Assembly: GCF_019710745.1 (NCBI RefSeq)
Contig: NZ_JAHKJW010000012.1
Span: 120,441-184,440, forward strand
Length of the DNA stretch: 64,000 nucleotides
DNA from: Streptomyces beigongshangae
Lineage (GTDB): Bacteria; Actinomycetota; Actinomycetes; Streptomycetales; Streptomycetaceae
Direction: 5' to 3'
A model generated the notes under the pieces. It was not told where the DNA came from. It made no database searches and worked only from the letters and a program-made list of their open reading frames with translations. Positions within the stretch are counted from its first letter, which is position 1. The number at the start of each line of letters is the position of its first letter. The translations under genes were made by a program, and so were the position numbers. Below are positions 11,946 to 20,797 of the stretch, piece after piece.

Positions 11946-12788
11946 TCATTCCGTAGTGGCCCGTTCCACCACGACGTCGCCGATCACGGTTCGGGCCTGG
12001 ATGTGCACGACCTCGTCGGCCGGCACTCCCGTCTCCAGGAGTGAGAGGGACGTGTAGACGGTGCCTGTGGCGGAGTCGAGGGACAGGCGGGTGCCGCTGG
12101 TCCGGGCCACCCCGATCCGGATGCTGCCGAACGTGGTGGCAGCGACGACGGACCCCCGCACCACCTCCCCGATGTCGATGTCCCCCTGGATCGTCCGTGC
12201 GTCCACATCGGCGTGCGCCCGGCTGATCCTGATGGCCCCCTTCTCGGCGTGCAGACGGACGGCTCCGTGCGCCCTTCCCACGGTTGCGTCGCCCTCGCCC
12301 TTCGCCCTGATCGTGGCTCCGCCCTCGATCTGCCCCAGGCGGACGTCGCTGCGATCCGCCGTGACCTCGATGCTGCCCGTCGCGTAGGCGACCGTGATGT
12401 CGCCGAGGGAGGCGGCCAGCCGCGGACTGTCGGCACGGTCGAGCCTGATGTGGCCCAGTCCCGTGCTCAGATCGCACTTGCCCAGTTCCCCCACCCCGAG
12501 GAAGTCCGCCGCCGTACCCTGGCCGTGCAGGCTCGATCCCGTCGGCACGGCCATCACCACGAGAACCGCACCCCCGCTCCCTCCGGGTTCCGGGACGTTC
12601 ACGAGCAACCGGCCGTCGGCGTACTCGATGCGCAGCTGCTCCGCGGCCTGCAGGTCGTCTTGGTCGTCGCTGTCGCGCGGGTACGCCTCCACCGTCGTCT
12701 CGGACCGGTCGCTCGCGACGATCCGGACCTGGCCGAACTCGAGGTCGAGTACTACTCGGACGGGTGCGGGCGTGTCGAACGTCGGCAT
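11946..12788 (-). CDS. DUF4097 family beta-strand repeat protein
   Basis: 280 residues starting at MPTFDTPAPV. The ATG at 12788 follows GAAGGCGG, whereas upstream in-frame starts run through low-quality sequence. The body consists of short repeating beta units with alternating Gly, Asp and hydrophobic residues (for example GDITVAYATGSIEVTADRSD), typical of the DUF4097 adhesin-like beta-solenoid. No signal peptide or membrane segment is seen, so it is probably cytoplasmic. The family function is unknown. In streptomycetes it usually pairs with a HicB-like gene and an exporter, matching the neighbours here. Confidence 0.82.
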   Translation of the reverse strand: MPTFDTPAPVRVVLDLEFGQVRIVASDRSETTVEAYPRDSDDQDDLQAAEQLRIEYADGRLLVNVPEPGGSGGAVLVVMAVPTGSSLHGQGTAADFLGVGELGKCDLSTGLGHIRLDRADSPRLAASLGDITVAYATGSIEVTADRSDVRLGQIEGGATIRAKGEGDATVGRAHGAVRLHAEKGAIRISRAHADVDARTIQGDIDIGEVVRGSVVAATTFGSIRIGVARTSGTRLSLDSATGTVYTSLSLLETGVPADEVVHIQARTVIGDVVVERATTE

Positions 12789-13678
12789 GGCGAGCCGCCT
12801 TCGGGATATCTGCGGCCGTCGGCCTGGTGCAGACGGCAACCGGAACGACGCAGGACCACGCTTCGCCGCGGAGTCCCCCCGGAACCCGGGGCGCGGGCCC
12901 GAACGGCCGGGGGCACGGCCGGATCCCGGCCCGCCCCCGGCGAGCCGGACGCTCCGTACCCCACCACTCGTCTGCCGCGTCCGGTACCCGTCCACCTCTT
13001 GCCGCCCACCGTCGGGTCCCCCTCTCGACAGACCTGGAGAGAGCCGGTGGGGGTCGCCTCGAGCTGCGGGGCGCAATTCTCTACTGACGCCATGCGGTGC
13101 CACATTAGCGCCGCAATGGGCTGCTTGGGTCGAACGGGTTCGGAACCCCGGTTGGCAGCGCGCGGAATCGGTCACGGACGCGGGGGCGGCGCTCGGGAGC
13201 GGTGTCCTGATCGCGAGTTCCCACGACCGATGCCTTTCGGTCAACGTGAGGCTGTGACCTGCCCGTTGCCCCCTCCGCCTGTCGGGACGTATCCACAGGT
13301 CGCAGTCGGGATGCGGAGGGGTGGCCGCGCGTCCGGCGTCTCGGCGCTGTGCAATGTGAGCCAGGGAGACGCAAGTTGATAGCAGGAGTGGTGCCAGATG
13401 GTGCCATCATGGCGTTATGGTTGCTCTGTAATTGCTCTGTATTTCGGTCGACCTACTCGCACACCTCGTCGCGTCACCCCCTACCGGGGCGTGCGTACCG
13501 AGCAGGGGGGCAGCGTGAGCCGGGCGGTGACCGCTGCCCGCCGTTCCTTCCTGCCCATCGATCCGCGCGACCGCTCACGCGACCTGGTCCGCCCCGACCG
13601 AGCCGATGCCGTCCGTTGCGTCCCGAGCCCTTTCGGCACATCTCGTCCTTGGTGCGTACTCACAGGAGTTGGATCACA
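12789..13678. other. Divergent 890-base intergenic region with repeated GGTGCCA/ATGGCG elements
   Basis: I find no credible gene in this stretch. It separates the DUF4097 gene (minus) from the MMPL exporter (plus). Two clusters of the locus-specific motif occur: 13085-13120 (GACGCCATGCGGTGCCAC, then TAGCGCCGCAATGG) and 13389-13420 (two TGGTGCCA copies with a 10-base period, then ATGGCGTTATGG). They probably bind one regulator, plausibly the HicB-like protein. Confidence 0.5.
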
Positions 13679-15919
13679 TTGGCCACCTTGCTCTGCAGAA
13701 TCGGCTGCTTCGCCTTCAGGCGACGAGGTCTCACTGTTCTGCTGTGGTTCCTCGTCCTGATCGGGGCGGCAGGCGCCGCCTCGTCCGCACCACCCCCGCC
13801 CGCCGACACCTTCTCCATGCCGGGTACGGAGTCCCAGAAAGCTTTCGACCTGCTGGAGGAGAAGTTCCCGGCGGCAAGCGCGGACGGTGCCTCGGCGCGA
13901 GTGGTGGTCCGCGCGCCGGAGGACGAAAAGGTCTCCGGTCCCGGGACGAAGAAGAAGGTGGCCGCTCTCGTCGCCGACCTGTCGAAGGCTCCGCAGGTCG
14001 TCAGGACCTCGGACCCCTTCGTCGCGGACGCCGTCAGCGAGGACGGCACAACCGCCTACACGGTCGTCACGTACGACGTCGCTGCCGCGGAAATGTCCGA
14101 CGAGGCGCATGACGCCCTTCTCGCGGCGGCCGACGAAGCCCGCGCGGACGGACTCGAGGTCGAGATGGGCGGTGATGCGGTCCCCGTGGAGCAGACGATG
14201 GAGGGCACCGCTGAAATCATCGGCATCGGCGTCTCCGCCGTGATCCTGCTGGTGACCTTCGGCTCGCTGGTGGCGGCGGGCATGCCGCTGCTCACCGCCG
14301 TCGTGGGGGTCGGCATCGGCGTCTCCGTGATCGGCGCCCTCGGCAGCACGCTCGGTCTGTCCTCGACCACCACCACCCTGGCCATGATGATCGGCCTGGC
14401 CGTGGGGATCGACTACGCCCTGTTCATCGTCTCCCGCTACCGCACCGAGGTGGCCGAGGGCCGGGAGCGCGAGCAGGCCGCCGGGCGGGCGGTGGGCACC
14501 GCGGGCTCCGCCGTGGTCTTCGCCGGCCTCACCGTCATCGTCGCCCTCGTCGGCCTCACCGTCGTCAACGTCCCGGTCCTGACCAAAATGGGTCTGGCCG
14601 CGGCGGGTACCGTCGCGGTCGCCGTCCTGATCGCTGTCACCCTCGTGCCGGCGCTGCTCGGCTTCGCCCCGTACAGGGTGCTGAACCGGCGGGACCGCAA
14701 GCAGGCCAAGGGCAAGTCACTGTCGAAGCGGCAGCGCCGCAAGGCCGCGAAACGAGCTGCCCGACAGCGGCCGAACCTGGGTGCCCGGTGGGCGGGCTTC
14801 GTCCTGCGCCGCCCCGTCGCCGTACTGCTGTTCGGGATTCTCGGTCTCGGTGTCGTGGCCGCTCCCGCGACGCGGCTGGAACTCGGCCTGCCCGGCGAGG
14901 GCACCATGGCTCCCGAGACCACCCAGCGCAAGGCGTACGACATCCTGTCGGACTCCTTCGGTCCCGGCTTCAACGGCCCCTTGACGGTCACCGTCGAGGC
15001 CGACGACGCCAAGTCCGTGGGAGAGGACGTGGCCGCCAGGCTGTCCGACGAGCCCGGCGTCGCCCGGGTGAGCCCGCCGACCCCCAACAAAGCGGGTGAC
15101 ACCGCGATCATCAACGTCATTCCGGACACGGGGCCGACGGACGGCAAGACGGAGCAACTGGTCAAGAACCTGCGCGACGACCTCGCCGGTGCCGGGCGCA
15201 CCCACGGCGCCGAGGTCCTGGTGAGCGGGCAGACAGCCATGTTCATCGACTTCTCCAAGACCCTCAACAACGCGTTGCTGCCCTATCTCGGCCTCGTGGT
15301 CGGTCTCGCCTTCCTGCTCCTGATCCTCGTCTTCAGGTCGTTCCTCGTGCCGTTGAAGGCGGCTCTCGGATTCCTGCTCTCGGTCTCCGCGGCGCTCGGT
15401 GCCATCGTGGCGATCTTCCAGTGGGGCTGGTTCGCCGACATCGTGGGGGTCGACCAACCGGGCCCGATCATGAGCACCATGCCGATCATCCTGATCGGCG
15501 TCGTCTTCGGCCTCGCGATGGACTACGAGGTCTTCCTGGTGTCCCGGATGCGCGAAGCCTACGTCCACGGGGAGTCGACCCACCGGGCGGTGGTCACCGG
15601 TTTCCGGTACGGAGGCCGTGTGGTCGCCGCGGCGGCGCTCATCATGACGAGCGTCTTCTCCGGATTCATCATGGAGGACAACGACTTCGTACGGATGGTC
15701 GGCCTCGGGCTCGCTCTGGCGGTCCTCTTCGACGCTTTCGTCGTCCGTATGGCCATCATTCCGGGGCTCTTCGCCCTGCTCGGCGACCGCGCGTGGTGGT
15801 TGCCGAAGTGGCTCGACCGGATGCTGCCCGACATGGATGTCGAAGGCGAGCGGCTGTCGCGTCAGCTCGCAGCCCCGCGGAACCGGCGCACGGTCCGGGA
15901 GGACGAGTACAGCCGCTGA
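13679..15919 (+). CDS. MMPL/RND-family membrane transporter
   Basis: With the TTG start at 13679 (LATLLCRIGCFAFRRRG, preceded by AGGAG) the protein has 746 residues, the normal length for actinomycete MMPL proteins. Earlier in-frame starts give an arginine/proline-rich leader that does not look coding. It shows the duplicated RND layout: an N-terminal membrane helix, an external loop, a block of helices containing GIDYALFIVSRYRTE, a basic cytoplasmic linker (RKAAKRAARQ), then a second half with the equivalent AMDYEVFLVSRMRE. The Asp in each motif is the expected proton-relay position. It probably exports a lipid or drug-like molecule. It may serve the peptide cluster or be regulated by the HicB-like system next to it. 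Confidence 0.92.
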   Translation: MATLLCRIGCFAFRRRGLTVLLWFLVLIGAAGAASSAPPPPADTFSMPGTESQKAFDLLEEKFPAASADGASARVVVRAPEDEKVSGPGTKKKVAALVADLSKAPQVVRTSDPFVADAVSEDGTTAYTVVTYDVAAAEMSDEAHDALLAAADEARADGLEVEMGGDAVPVEQTMEGTAEIIGIGVSAVILLVTFGSLVAAGMPLLTAVVGVGIGVSVIGALGSTLGLSSTTTTLAMMIGLAVGIDYALFIVSRYRTEVAEGREREQAAGRAVGTAGSAVVFAGLTVIVALVGLTVVNVPVLTKMGLAAAGTVAVAVLIAVTLVPALLGFAPYRVLNRRDRKQAKGKSLSKRQRRKAAKRAARQRPNLGARWAGFVLRRPVAVLLFGILGLGVVAAPATRLELGLPGEGTMAPETTQRKAYDILSDSFGPGFNGPLTVTVEADDAKSVGEDVAARLSDEPGVARVSPPTPNKAGDTAIINVIPDTGPTDGKTEQLVKNLRDDLAGAGRTHGAEVLVSGQTAMFIDFSKTLNNALLPYLGLVVGLAFLLLILVFRSFLVPLKAALGFLLSVSAALGAIVAIFQWGWFADIVGVDQPGPIMSTMPIILIGVVFGLAMDYEVFLVSRMREAYVHGESTHRAVVTGFRYGGRVVAAAALIMTSVFSGFIMEDNDFVRMVGLGLALAVLFDAFVVRMAIIPGLFALLGDRAWWLPKWLDRMLPDMDVEGERLSRQLAAPRNRRTVREDEYSR

Positions 15920-15990
15920 CGCCCGGCAGGGGCCGGACCGCCGTGTCGCGGAACCGGCCCCCGCGAGCGGGGGGAAGCCGCGCCGCGTCG

Positions 15991-17184
15991 CTACAGCATC
16001 CGCTGCGCCGTGTTGCGGGACGGCTCGGCGGTGAACCCGTACAGGCGCCGGTAGGTGTACGCGGCAGAGACGAGGGCCATGTGGTGGTACCAGCCGGGGA
16101 ACGAACGTCCCTCGAAGTCCAGCAGCCCGAAATCCCGTTCCATGGAACCGATCACGGTCATCGTCCCGGCGTGCGACGCGGCGATCGAGCCCGCCTCCGC
16201 GAGGGTGTGGTGGGCCAGGCTGGTGAGCCACAGCGGGCCCGGGGCGCGGGCGGAGTCCACCTCGGTGAAGAGTCGGTAGGGAGGTCCGGGGGAACTGCTC
16301 TGAGAACCCCCCGGCAGGTGGACGAGGGACGTCTGGAGGTGCGCGGTGCGCTGCTGCTTCCCGGGCAGGTGGACGAGAGCGGTCTCCGGGCTCTGTGCGG
16401 AGACCCAGGCCCTCGCGCTCACCGGTGCCGGGGCGCCCCCGCCGGCGGGCAGCACCGCCAGGTGCGGCGGCACCGCGACGACGAAGTCACGTCGGCGCTT
16501 GAGGAGTCCGTGCAGCAGGTGCCGCACGCCGGGCTCGTCGCTCATGTCGACGAGGACGACGGAGGACATGGAGTTCGTCCGGGCCGACAGCCGATCGACG
16601 AGCCGGAGCGTGTGCGCCCACAGCGGCCGGTACTCCTCGGAGTCAGGTATACGCGCTTCCCTGCGCCGCTCGGGGTCCTGCGTCCAGGCCGTCGACAGGT
16701 ACAGGCACCAGTCGACGGGGACCTGGGCGCCGCCCGCGCTCAGAAAGGAGCCCAGCCCCAGCTGACAGTTGAGCGTTCGGCCCGAAGGCAGGTCGAAGTA
16801 GCGGTGGACACCCACCGACCGGTTGCCCCGCTTGGGCAGGACGACCCGGCCGATGGACCACACGGGCTCGGGGTGACGGCCCGCCACCCAGTGGGTCAGT
16901 TCCTCCATGACCTCGTCGAAACTCCACGGGCTGAGACTGACGAACTGGCGCAGCGACTGCACGACGGACGGATCGCGGGAGACGGCGGTGGCGAGTCGAC
17001 GCACCGACTTCTTGCCCGGAGTGACGAGCAGTCCCTTCAGATAGGTGTGCGCCCACCTACGCTGATCGGTCCGGCGTAAGCTCTTGAAGATCGTGTTACT
17101 GAAATGGTCCAGAGATAATTCCGAACCGATGGCGTAGGCCGCCCCTCGTGAAGGCGGCAAATTATGCGCTTGAGTCGCATTCAT
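15991..17184 (-). CDS. IS701-like transposase homologue, probably domesticated
   Basis: 397 residues related to IS701-family DDE transposases: NRSVGVHRYFD, NCQLGL, the region around LVDMSDEPG, and FEGRSFPGWYHHMALV near the C-terminus. Compared from memory with active members, the first acidic site (normally I-D-D-T-G before KG..SVGV) reads VWSIGRVVLPKRG. The glutamate of the usual K-G-E-x-G-L motif reads as Asp in ERDFGL. The catalytic triad therefore looks broken. No terminal inverted repeats or target duplication were seen at the ends. Leu 23 is a TTA codon (17116-17118), so translation should depend on bldA tRNA. A regulatory role beside the LmbU-type gene is possible but unproven. Confidence 0.8.
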   Translation of the reverse strand: MNATQAHNLPPSRGAAYAIGSELSLDHFSNTIFKSLRRTDQRRWAHTYLKGLLVTPGKKSVRRLATAVSRDPSVVQSLRQFVSLSPWSFDEVMEELTHWVAGRHPEPVWSIGRVVLPKRGNRSVGVHRYFDLPSGRTLNCQLGLGSFLSAGGAQVPVDWCLYLSTAWTQDPERRREARIPDSEEYRPLWAHTLRLVDRLSARTNSMSSVVLVDMSDEPGVRHLLHGLLKRRRDFVVAVPPHLAVLPAGGGAPAPVSARAWVSAQSPETALVHLPGKQQRTAHLQTSLVHLPGGSQSSSPGPPYRLFTEVDSARAPGPLWLTSLAHHTLAEAGSIAASHAGTMTVIGSMERDFGLLDFEGRSFPGWYHHMALVSAAYTYRRLYGFTAEPSRNTAQRML

Positions 17185-17848
17185 GCCACAATAACTCCCC
17201 CGACGTTACTGAGCGCTGTGCGGGGAGAGTCTAGGTCGCCCTCCGGCGTGGCGCCACTGGGTAGGCTGGCTGACTTGTTCTGGCGCCTCGGATGGCATGT
17301 GGTCCCGCGGTGCGATGACGGCTGGATTTCGCTCATACCTTCCAGTGGCGTACGGCTCGCCTCCTCGTTGCCGCGGTTGTCGGGCACCGTGGTCGTACGG
17401 CTGCGACTTGCGGATTTTTGGGATATGCGGCGTCCTGCCCGAGGTTGTGGTGGAGAGGGGCAGGGCGGCATTCCCGGCGGATCGTGATCCTTTGCGGTGG
17501 CCGCCCGGGTGCCGCAGCGCCCGGCGGATGTCATCAATCACGCCAATCAGTGGACCAGACCATTGCCCTGAAGGTCGTTCGGACTCTGCAAAGTAGTAGT
17601 CGATGGCGCCAAGATCCTTGCACTTGCATCGATGCCGGGGATCTACTCGGGAGGGCGGCGGTCGACCGTTCCGACCTCTGAGGAAACCGGTGGAATGTCC
17701 GGTCCTATTCGGTTCGGCCGTGACTATCTGCAGAAGATGACCGCTGCTTTCGGTATGGCTGCGCAAGACACGGGGTGAATGCTTTCCGTTTTCGCTGGGG
17801 AGACACCGCGGACCGCTCGGCTGATACGCGCGTATAAACGGAGGCGTA
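17185..17848. other. 664-base divergent promoter region
   Basis: This separates the transposase-like gene (minus) from the LmbU-family gene (plus). It is less GC-rich than the flanks. A 186-codon open frame on the minus strand (17206-17766) has no recognisable motif and atypical codon use, so I do not call it. The ribosome-binding site GGAGG directly before ATG 17849 is strong. Confidence 0.5.
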
Positions 17849-18532
17849 ATGGCGAATCGGGTAGAGGATTACGAAGAGTCCAAGGCGCTCGCGTTCGACA
17901 GGAATGCCGAAGCAGTATCGGGAACCCGAAGAGCCAACGGGACAGGGTCCCGGCGTGGTCAGGTGCTCACCACAAAGGTGGGGCTGCACATACCTGCGGG
18001 GCTCGCCTTCGAGGAGTGGGAACGCGCCGGGCGTCAGCTCTCCGGGCTGCTCAACTCGTCGTCCTGGTGGCTCGGGGACTGGCTCGTGTACGGAAAGGAC
18101 CATTACGCCGACCGCTACGAGCGCGGCATCCGAGCGGCCGGACTGCAGTACCAGACGCTGCGCAACTACGCCTGGGTCTCCCGGCGGTTCGAGCTGCACC
18201 GGCGTCGGTCCGCGCTCAGCTTCCAGCACCACGCGGAACTGGCGTCGATGCCCGTCGACGATCAGGAGACCTGGCTCGACCGCGCCGAGCGGATGAAGTG
18301 GAGCACGAAGCAACTGCGCAACGCCATTCGGGCCCGGCGTCAGCTCACCCCGCAGGAGACGCGCACGGGGGCGGCGACGCGTCAGCTTGCCGTGCCCGAC
18401 AACCGGCTGCAGTGGTGGCACAAGGCCGCGGCCCAGGCCGGCACCGAGCTGGGGGAGTGGGTGACGGCCACGCTCGATGCCGCCGCCGCGCGGGTGTTGC
18501 AGGAGGCCGAGCGGCAACCGCCCTCCGAATGA
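17849..18532 (+). CDS. LmbU-family transcriptional regulator
   Basis: 227 residues resembling LmbU, the lincomycin-cluster activator. Visible features are the core SSSWWLGDWLVYGKDHY, then ALQ-type helices (LQYQTLRNYAWVSRRFE) and a C-terminal helical, Arg-rich DNA-binding part. LmbU-type proteins are typically cluster-situated regulators of antibiotic genes and lack a classical helix-turn-helix annotation. The gene is preceded by GGAGGCGTA, is monocistronic and ends at a shared terminator hairpin (18608-18640). It may control the upstream peptide cluster. The family call is good; the target is inferred. Confidence 0.82.
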   Translation: MANRVEDYEESKALAFDRNAEAVSGTRRANGTGSRRGQVLTTKVGLHIPAGLAFEEWERAGRQLSGLLNSSSWWLGDWLVYGKDHYADRYERGIRAAGLQYQTLRNYAWVSRRFELHRRRSALSFQHHAELASMPVDDQETWLDRAERMKWSTKQLRNAIRARRQLTPQETRTGAATRQLAVPDNRLQWWHKAAAQAGTELGEWVTATLDAAAARVLQEAERQPPSE

Positions 18533-18607
18533 CCGGTTCACGCGCGCCGGTGATGTACGGCCGCGTCGGGGGCAGGCGGAGGTGCCCGTCCGGGGCGGTG
18601 GAAGTCA

Positions 18608-18640
18608 CGGGGTCCGCACAAGCCAGGGGTGCGGACCCCG
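18608..18640. terminator. Bidirectional hairpin terminator
   Basis: A perfect 12-bp stem, CGGGGTCCGCAC paired with GTGCGGACCCCG, with a 9-base loop. It lies between the convergent LmbU-type and PaiB-like genes and probably ends both transcripts. Confidence 0.8.
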
Positions 18641-18657
18641 CGACATGCCGAAGACCG

Positions 18658-19302
18658 TCACGGCAGACGGCTCATGAGATCCGCTGTCTGTGCGTGCCGG
18701 GTGCAGCCACGCGCGGCGAAGGACCGCACCACCCGCTCGCGGACCTCGGAACGCTGCTCCTGGCTGAGCTTGAACATCCCCTCGGCCTTGGTCACCCGGA
18801 CGCGGAAAGCCCCCACGCCGGGGACTATCTTGCGGAAATAATCGACGGATTCACTCATGTCCCAGCCCTCGCCGAATTCCTTTTCGAAGGCCCGCACCGT
18901 CGCCTGCACGACGCCCAGCGTATCCTCTGTTGAATTTATCCTCTCCACCACTCCGTGAACGTGCACCGAGGTGAAATTCCAGGTCGGGGCGGCCGGCGTG
19001 ACGCCATAGACGGCAGGTGAGACGTAGGCGTGCGGTCCGGTGAACGTCAGCAGGATGACCGTTCCGGTGTCCAACGCGGCCCAGTGCGGGTTGGCACGGT
19101 TCATGTGGCCCAGCAGGGGCATGCCCGCCAGGTCGGGGGCGGGGAGTTCTTCCCAGCGGGGGTCGGTGATGACGGGAAGGTGGGTGGCGAACGGTCCGTC
19201 GGCGGAAGATCCGTTGCTGGCCATCAGCGCCAGCGGGTTCTCGCGCATAAGATCGACCATCCACGAGACGTCTGATTCTCGATAGTGTCCGGGGACGAAC
19301 AT
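18658..19302 (-). CDS. PaiB-like FMN-binding protein (putative negative regulator)
   Basis: 214 residues from ATG 19302, which gives the family N-terminus MFVPGHYRESD (others begin M-Y-V/I-P-x-H-Y-R) and is preceded by GAAAGGCGAG. PaiB-type proteins bind FMN in a split-barrel fold. Supporting segments are NPLALMASNG, THLPVI, LLGHMNRANPHW and the Trp-containing TWNFTSVHVHG. An alternative ATG at 19430 has its own good GGAGGG site and would add 43 residues beginning MENLTVPPTGQ. That could be a leader peptide or a true extension. Regulation by this family is poorly defined, so the role here is uncertain. Confidence 0.85.
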   Translation of the reverse strand: MFVPGHYRESDVSWMVDLMRENPLALMASNGSSADGPFATHLPVITDPRWEELPAPDLAGMPLLGHMNRANPHWAALDTGTVILLTFTGPHAYVSPAVYGVTPAAPTWNFTSVHVHGVVERINSTEDTLGVVQATVRAFEKEFGEGWDMSESVDYFRKIVPGVGAFRVRVTKAEGMFKLSQEQRSEVRERVVRSFAARGCTRHAQTADLMSRLP

Positions 19303-20206
19303 ATAGCACTCGCCTTTCGTCGTGTGGCAACGCCAGTGAATTTGCAGCCCTGAGGCGCGGAAATGATGTGGCGAATGATTGACGAATCCACCGTACTGTC
19401 CTGTTGGCGGGACAGTGAGATTCTCCATCGTGGCCCTCCGTCGTCTCCGGCGCAATGAACGGAGGGCTCGACTCGAAATCTCTTGCACAGCGGAAAGGGG
19501 AGGGCCGGGGCGCAGCGGTTCGTGGTGAGTTCCTACGCACAGCGGGTACCGCAAAACAAAAACAGTCCCCTTCGATCCGGGGAAGGAGCTCGTGGAGAAC
19601 GGGCAGGAAACAGGCGCGTATGAAGAAAGGATCCATGGATCGCCGAGCAGCCACCGTCCGCCGGCGGTCGTCGCTGTCGTGGTGCGCGTCCGGGACGGCC
19701 TCTTCGGTCTGCGCCGTGCGTTGCCGGTCCTGCGTGCTGCCGGGCGACTGCCGATCCGCCGTGCGGGGCAAGGACGCCTCCGGCTTCGACCCCGACAGCG
19801 CCGCACCGCTGCACCACCATCAGCGCGGCGCCAGGTGAGCCGACCGCGTGGAAAGGGGGCGTTGCGGGCCGCTCGGAGAGGCCCGCGACGCCCCCGGCTT
19901 CTGTCTGAGGCGTCCACGCGCTCAGGGTGTGTTCGGGACGACGGGCCGGAGGGGGCGGCGACCGCCTTCCTGGCGGGGGCGGGCCCGGGCACGGTTCTCC
20001 TCGGGGTGCCGGTGGGGTGCACCGGGGCGGTGCGTCGACCTGCGGGGGGTGGGGTTCACGGTAGGAGCCGACCCGCGGCCCGCCCAATACGGAACATCCG
20101 CACATCCGCGCATCCAGGGACCGGCGCGGAGGCGCGGGCGGGGCGGGGGCGCGGACGAGAGCGAGGACCGCGGAGTCCGGGGCCCGGAGTCCTTGCGCCG
20201 GAGTGC
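19303..20206. other. About 900 bases without a supported gene
   Basis: Several overlapping open frames exist on both strands, but none shows a family motif, a signal peptide or consistent codon bias over its length. Two features deserve note: the alternative start of the PaiB-like gene at 19430, and a strong hairpin at 19855-19895. Confidence 0.5.
19855..19895. terminator. Strong hairpin, likely terminator
   Basis: A 16-bp stem with one G-U pair: GGGGGCGTTGCGGGCC against GGCCCGCGACGCCCCC, with a 9-base loop. It lies 16 bases after the stop of an unsupported plus-strand frame (19455-19838) and 310 bases beyond the GNAT gene end on the minus strand, so the gene it serves is unclear. Confidence 0.6.
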
Positions 20207-20749
20207 TTACTCCGGTGTTCGCCGGGCGGGCTGCCGACGCGGCTCCACCCGCAGGTACATGCACACCCGGGGCCAGCGGTCCAGGCCGTGCTCGGCCTCC
20301 GCGGCCCGGATCCTCCGCAGTCCCGGGGTGAGTTCGGACTCGGCCAGGACCCGGAAGCCGAGCCGCTTGTAGTAGGGCGCGTTCCAGGGGACTTCGGCGA
20401 AGGTCGTCAGGGAGAGACCGGTCAGTCCCTGCCCGCGTGCGCGCTCGGCGGCGTACGTGATCAGGGTGCGGCCCACGCCCCGGTGCGCGGCGTCCGGGTG
20501 GACGGAGACCTGCTCGATGTGGAAGGCGCCGTCCACGGGTTCACCGATCAGGTACGCGACAAGCGGGCCGGCCGCGTCCTCGGCGACCCAGGCGTACCCC
20601 GCTCTCCGGTAGCGCTGCAGGAGATCGAGCGCGGGGGGCTCGTCGTCGGCGATCTCCGGCATCCCGAAGATGCGGAAGGGCTCGCCCGCGGCACGTTCGA
20701 TGTCCTGGAGCAGGGGGAGGTCGGCGGAAGTGGCCGCTCTGACGGTCAT
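20207..20749 (-). CDS. GNAT-family N-acetyltransferase
   Basis: 180 residues with the acetyl-CoA binding region VSVHPDAAHRGVGRTLITYA (the R/Q-x-x-G-x-G/A loop) and the C-terminal YYKRLGF motif of GNAT enzymes. It transfers an acetyl group from acetyl-CoA to an amine; the substrate is unknown. It lies next to a minus-strand zinc-ribbon gene but does not overlap it, with 48 bases between them. It is ordinary in length and composition and there is no sign of a link to the neighbouring clusters. Confidence 0.9.
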   Translation of the reverse strand: MTVRAATSADLPLLQDIERAAGEPFRIFGMPEIADDEPPALDLLQRYRRAGYAWVAEDAAGPLVAYLIGEPVDGAFHIEQVSVHPDAAHRGVGRTLITYAAERARGQGLTGLSLTTFAEVPWNAPYYKRLGFRVLAESELTPGLRRIRAAEAEHGLDRWPRVCMYLRVEPRRQPARRTPE

Positions 20750-20797
20750 GGAGTCAATTATGCTCCCGGCAGGGCGAGTTGGTCCGGATCGCGGTGT

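Noticed and set aside
15991..17184. IS701-like gene as an active insertion sequence
   Set aside because: No terminal inverted repeats or target duplication, and the catalytic residues appear changed.
17206..17766. 186-codon minus-strand frame in the LmbU/transposase gap
   Set aside because: Composition unlike coding sequence, and it spans the promoter region of both flanking genes.
2..18532. Assignment of the peptide cluster to himastatin because of the LmbU-type regulator and P450s
   Set aside because: The terminal module predicts N-methylglycine, and no halogenase or piperazate gene is visible, so the identity is unsupported.
19455..19838. 127-codon plus-strand frame ending 16 bases before a strong hairpin
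   Set aside because: Arg/Ser-rich composition, no family pattern and no clear ribosome site. The terminator position alone is not enough.
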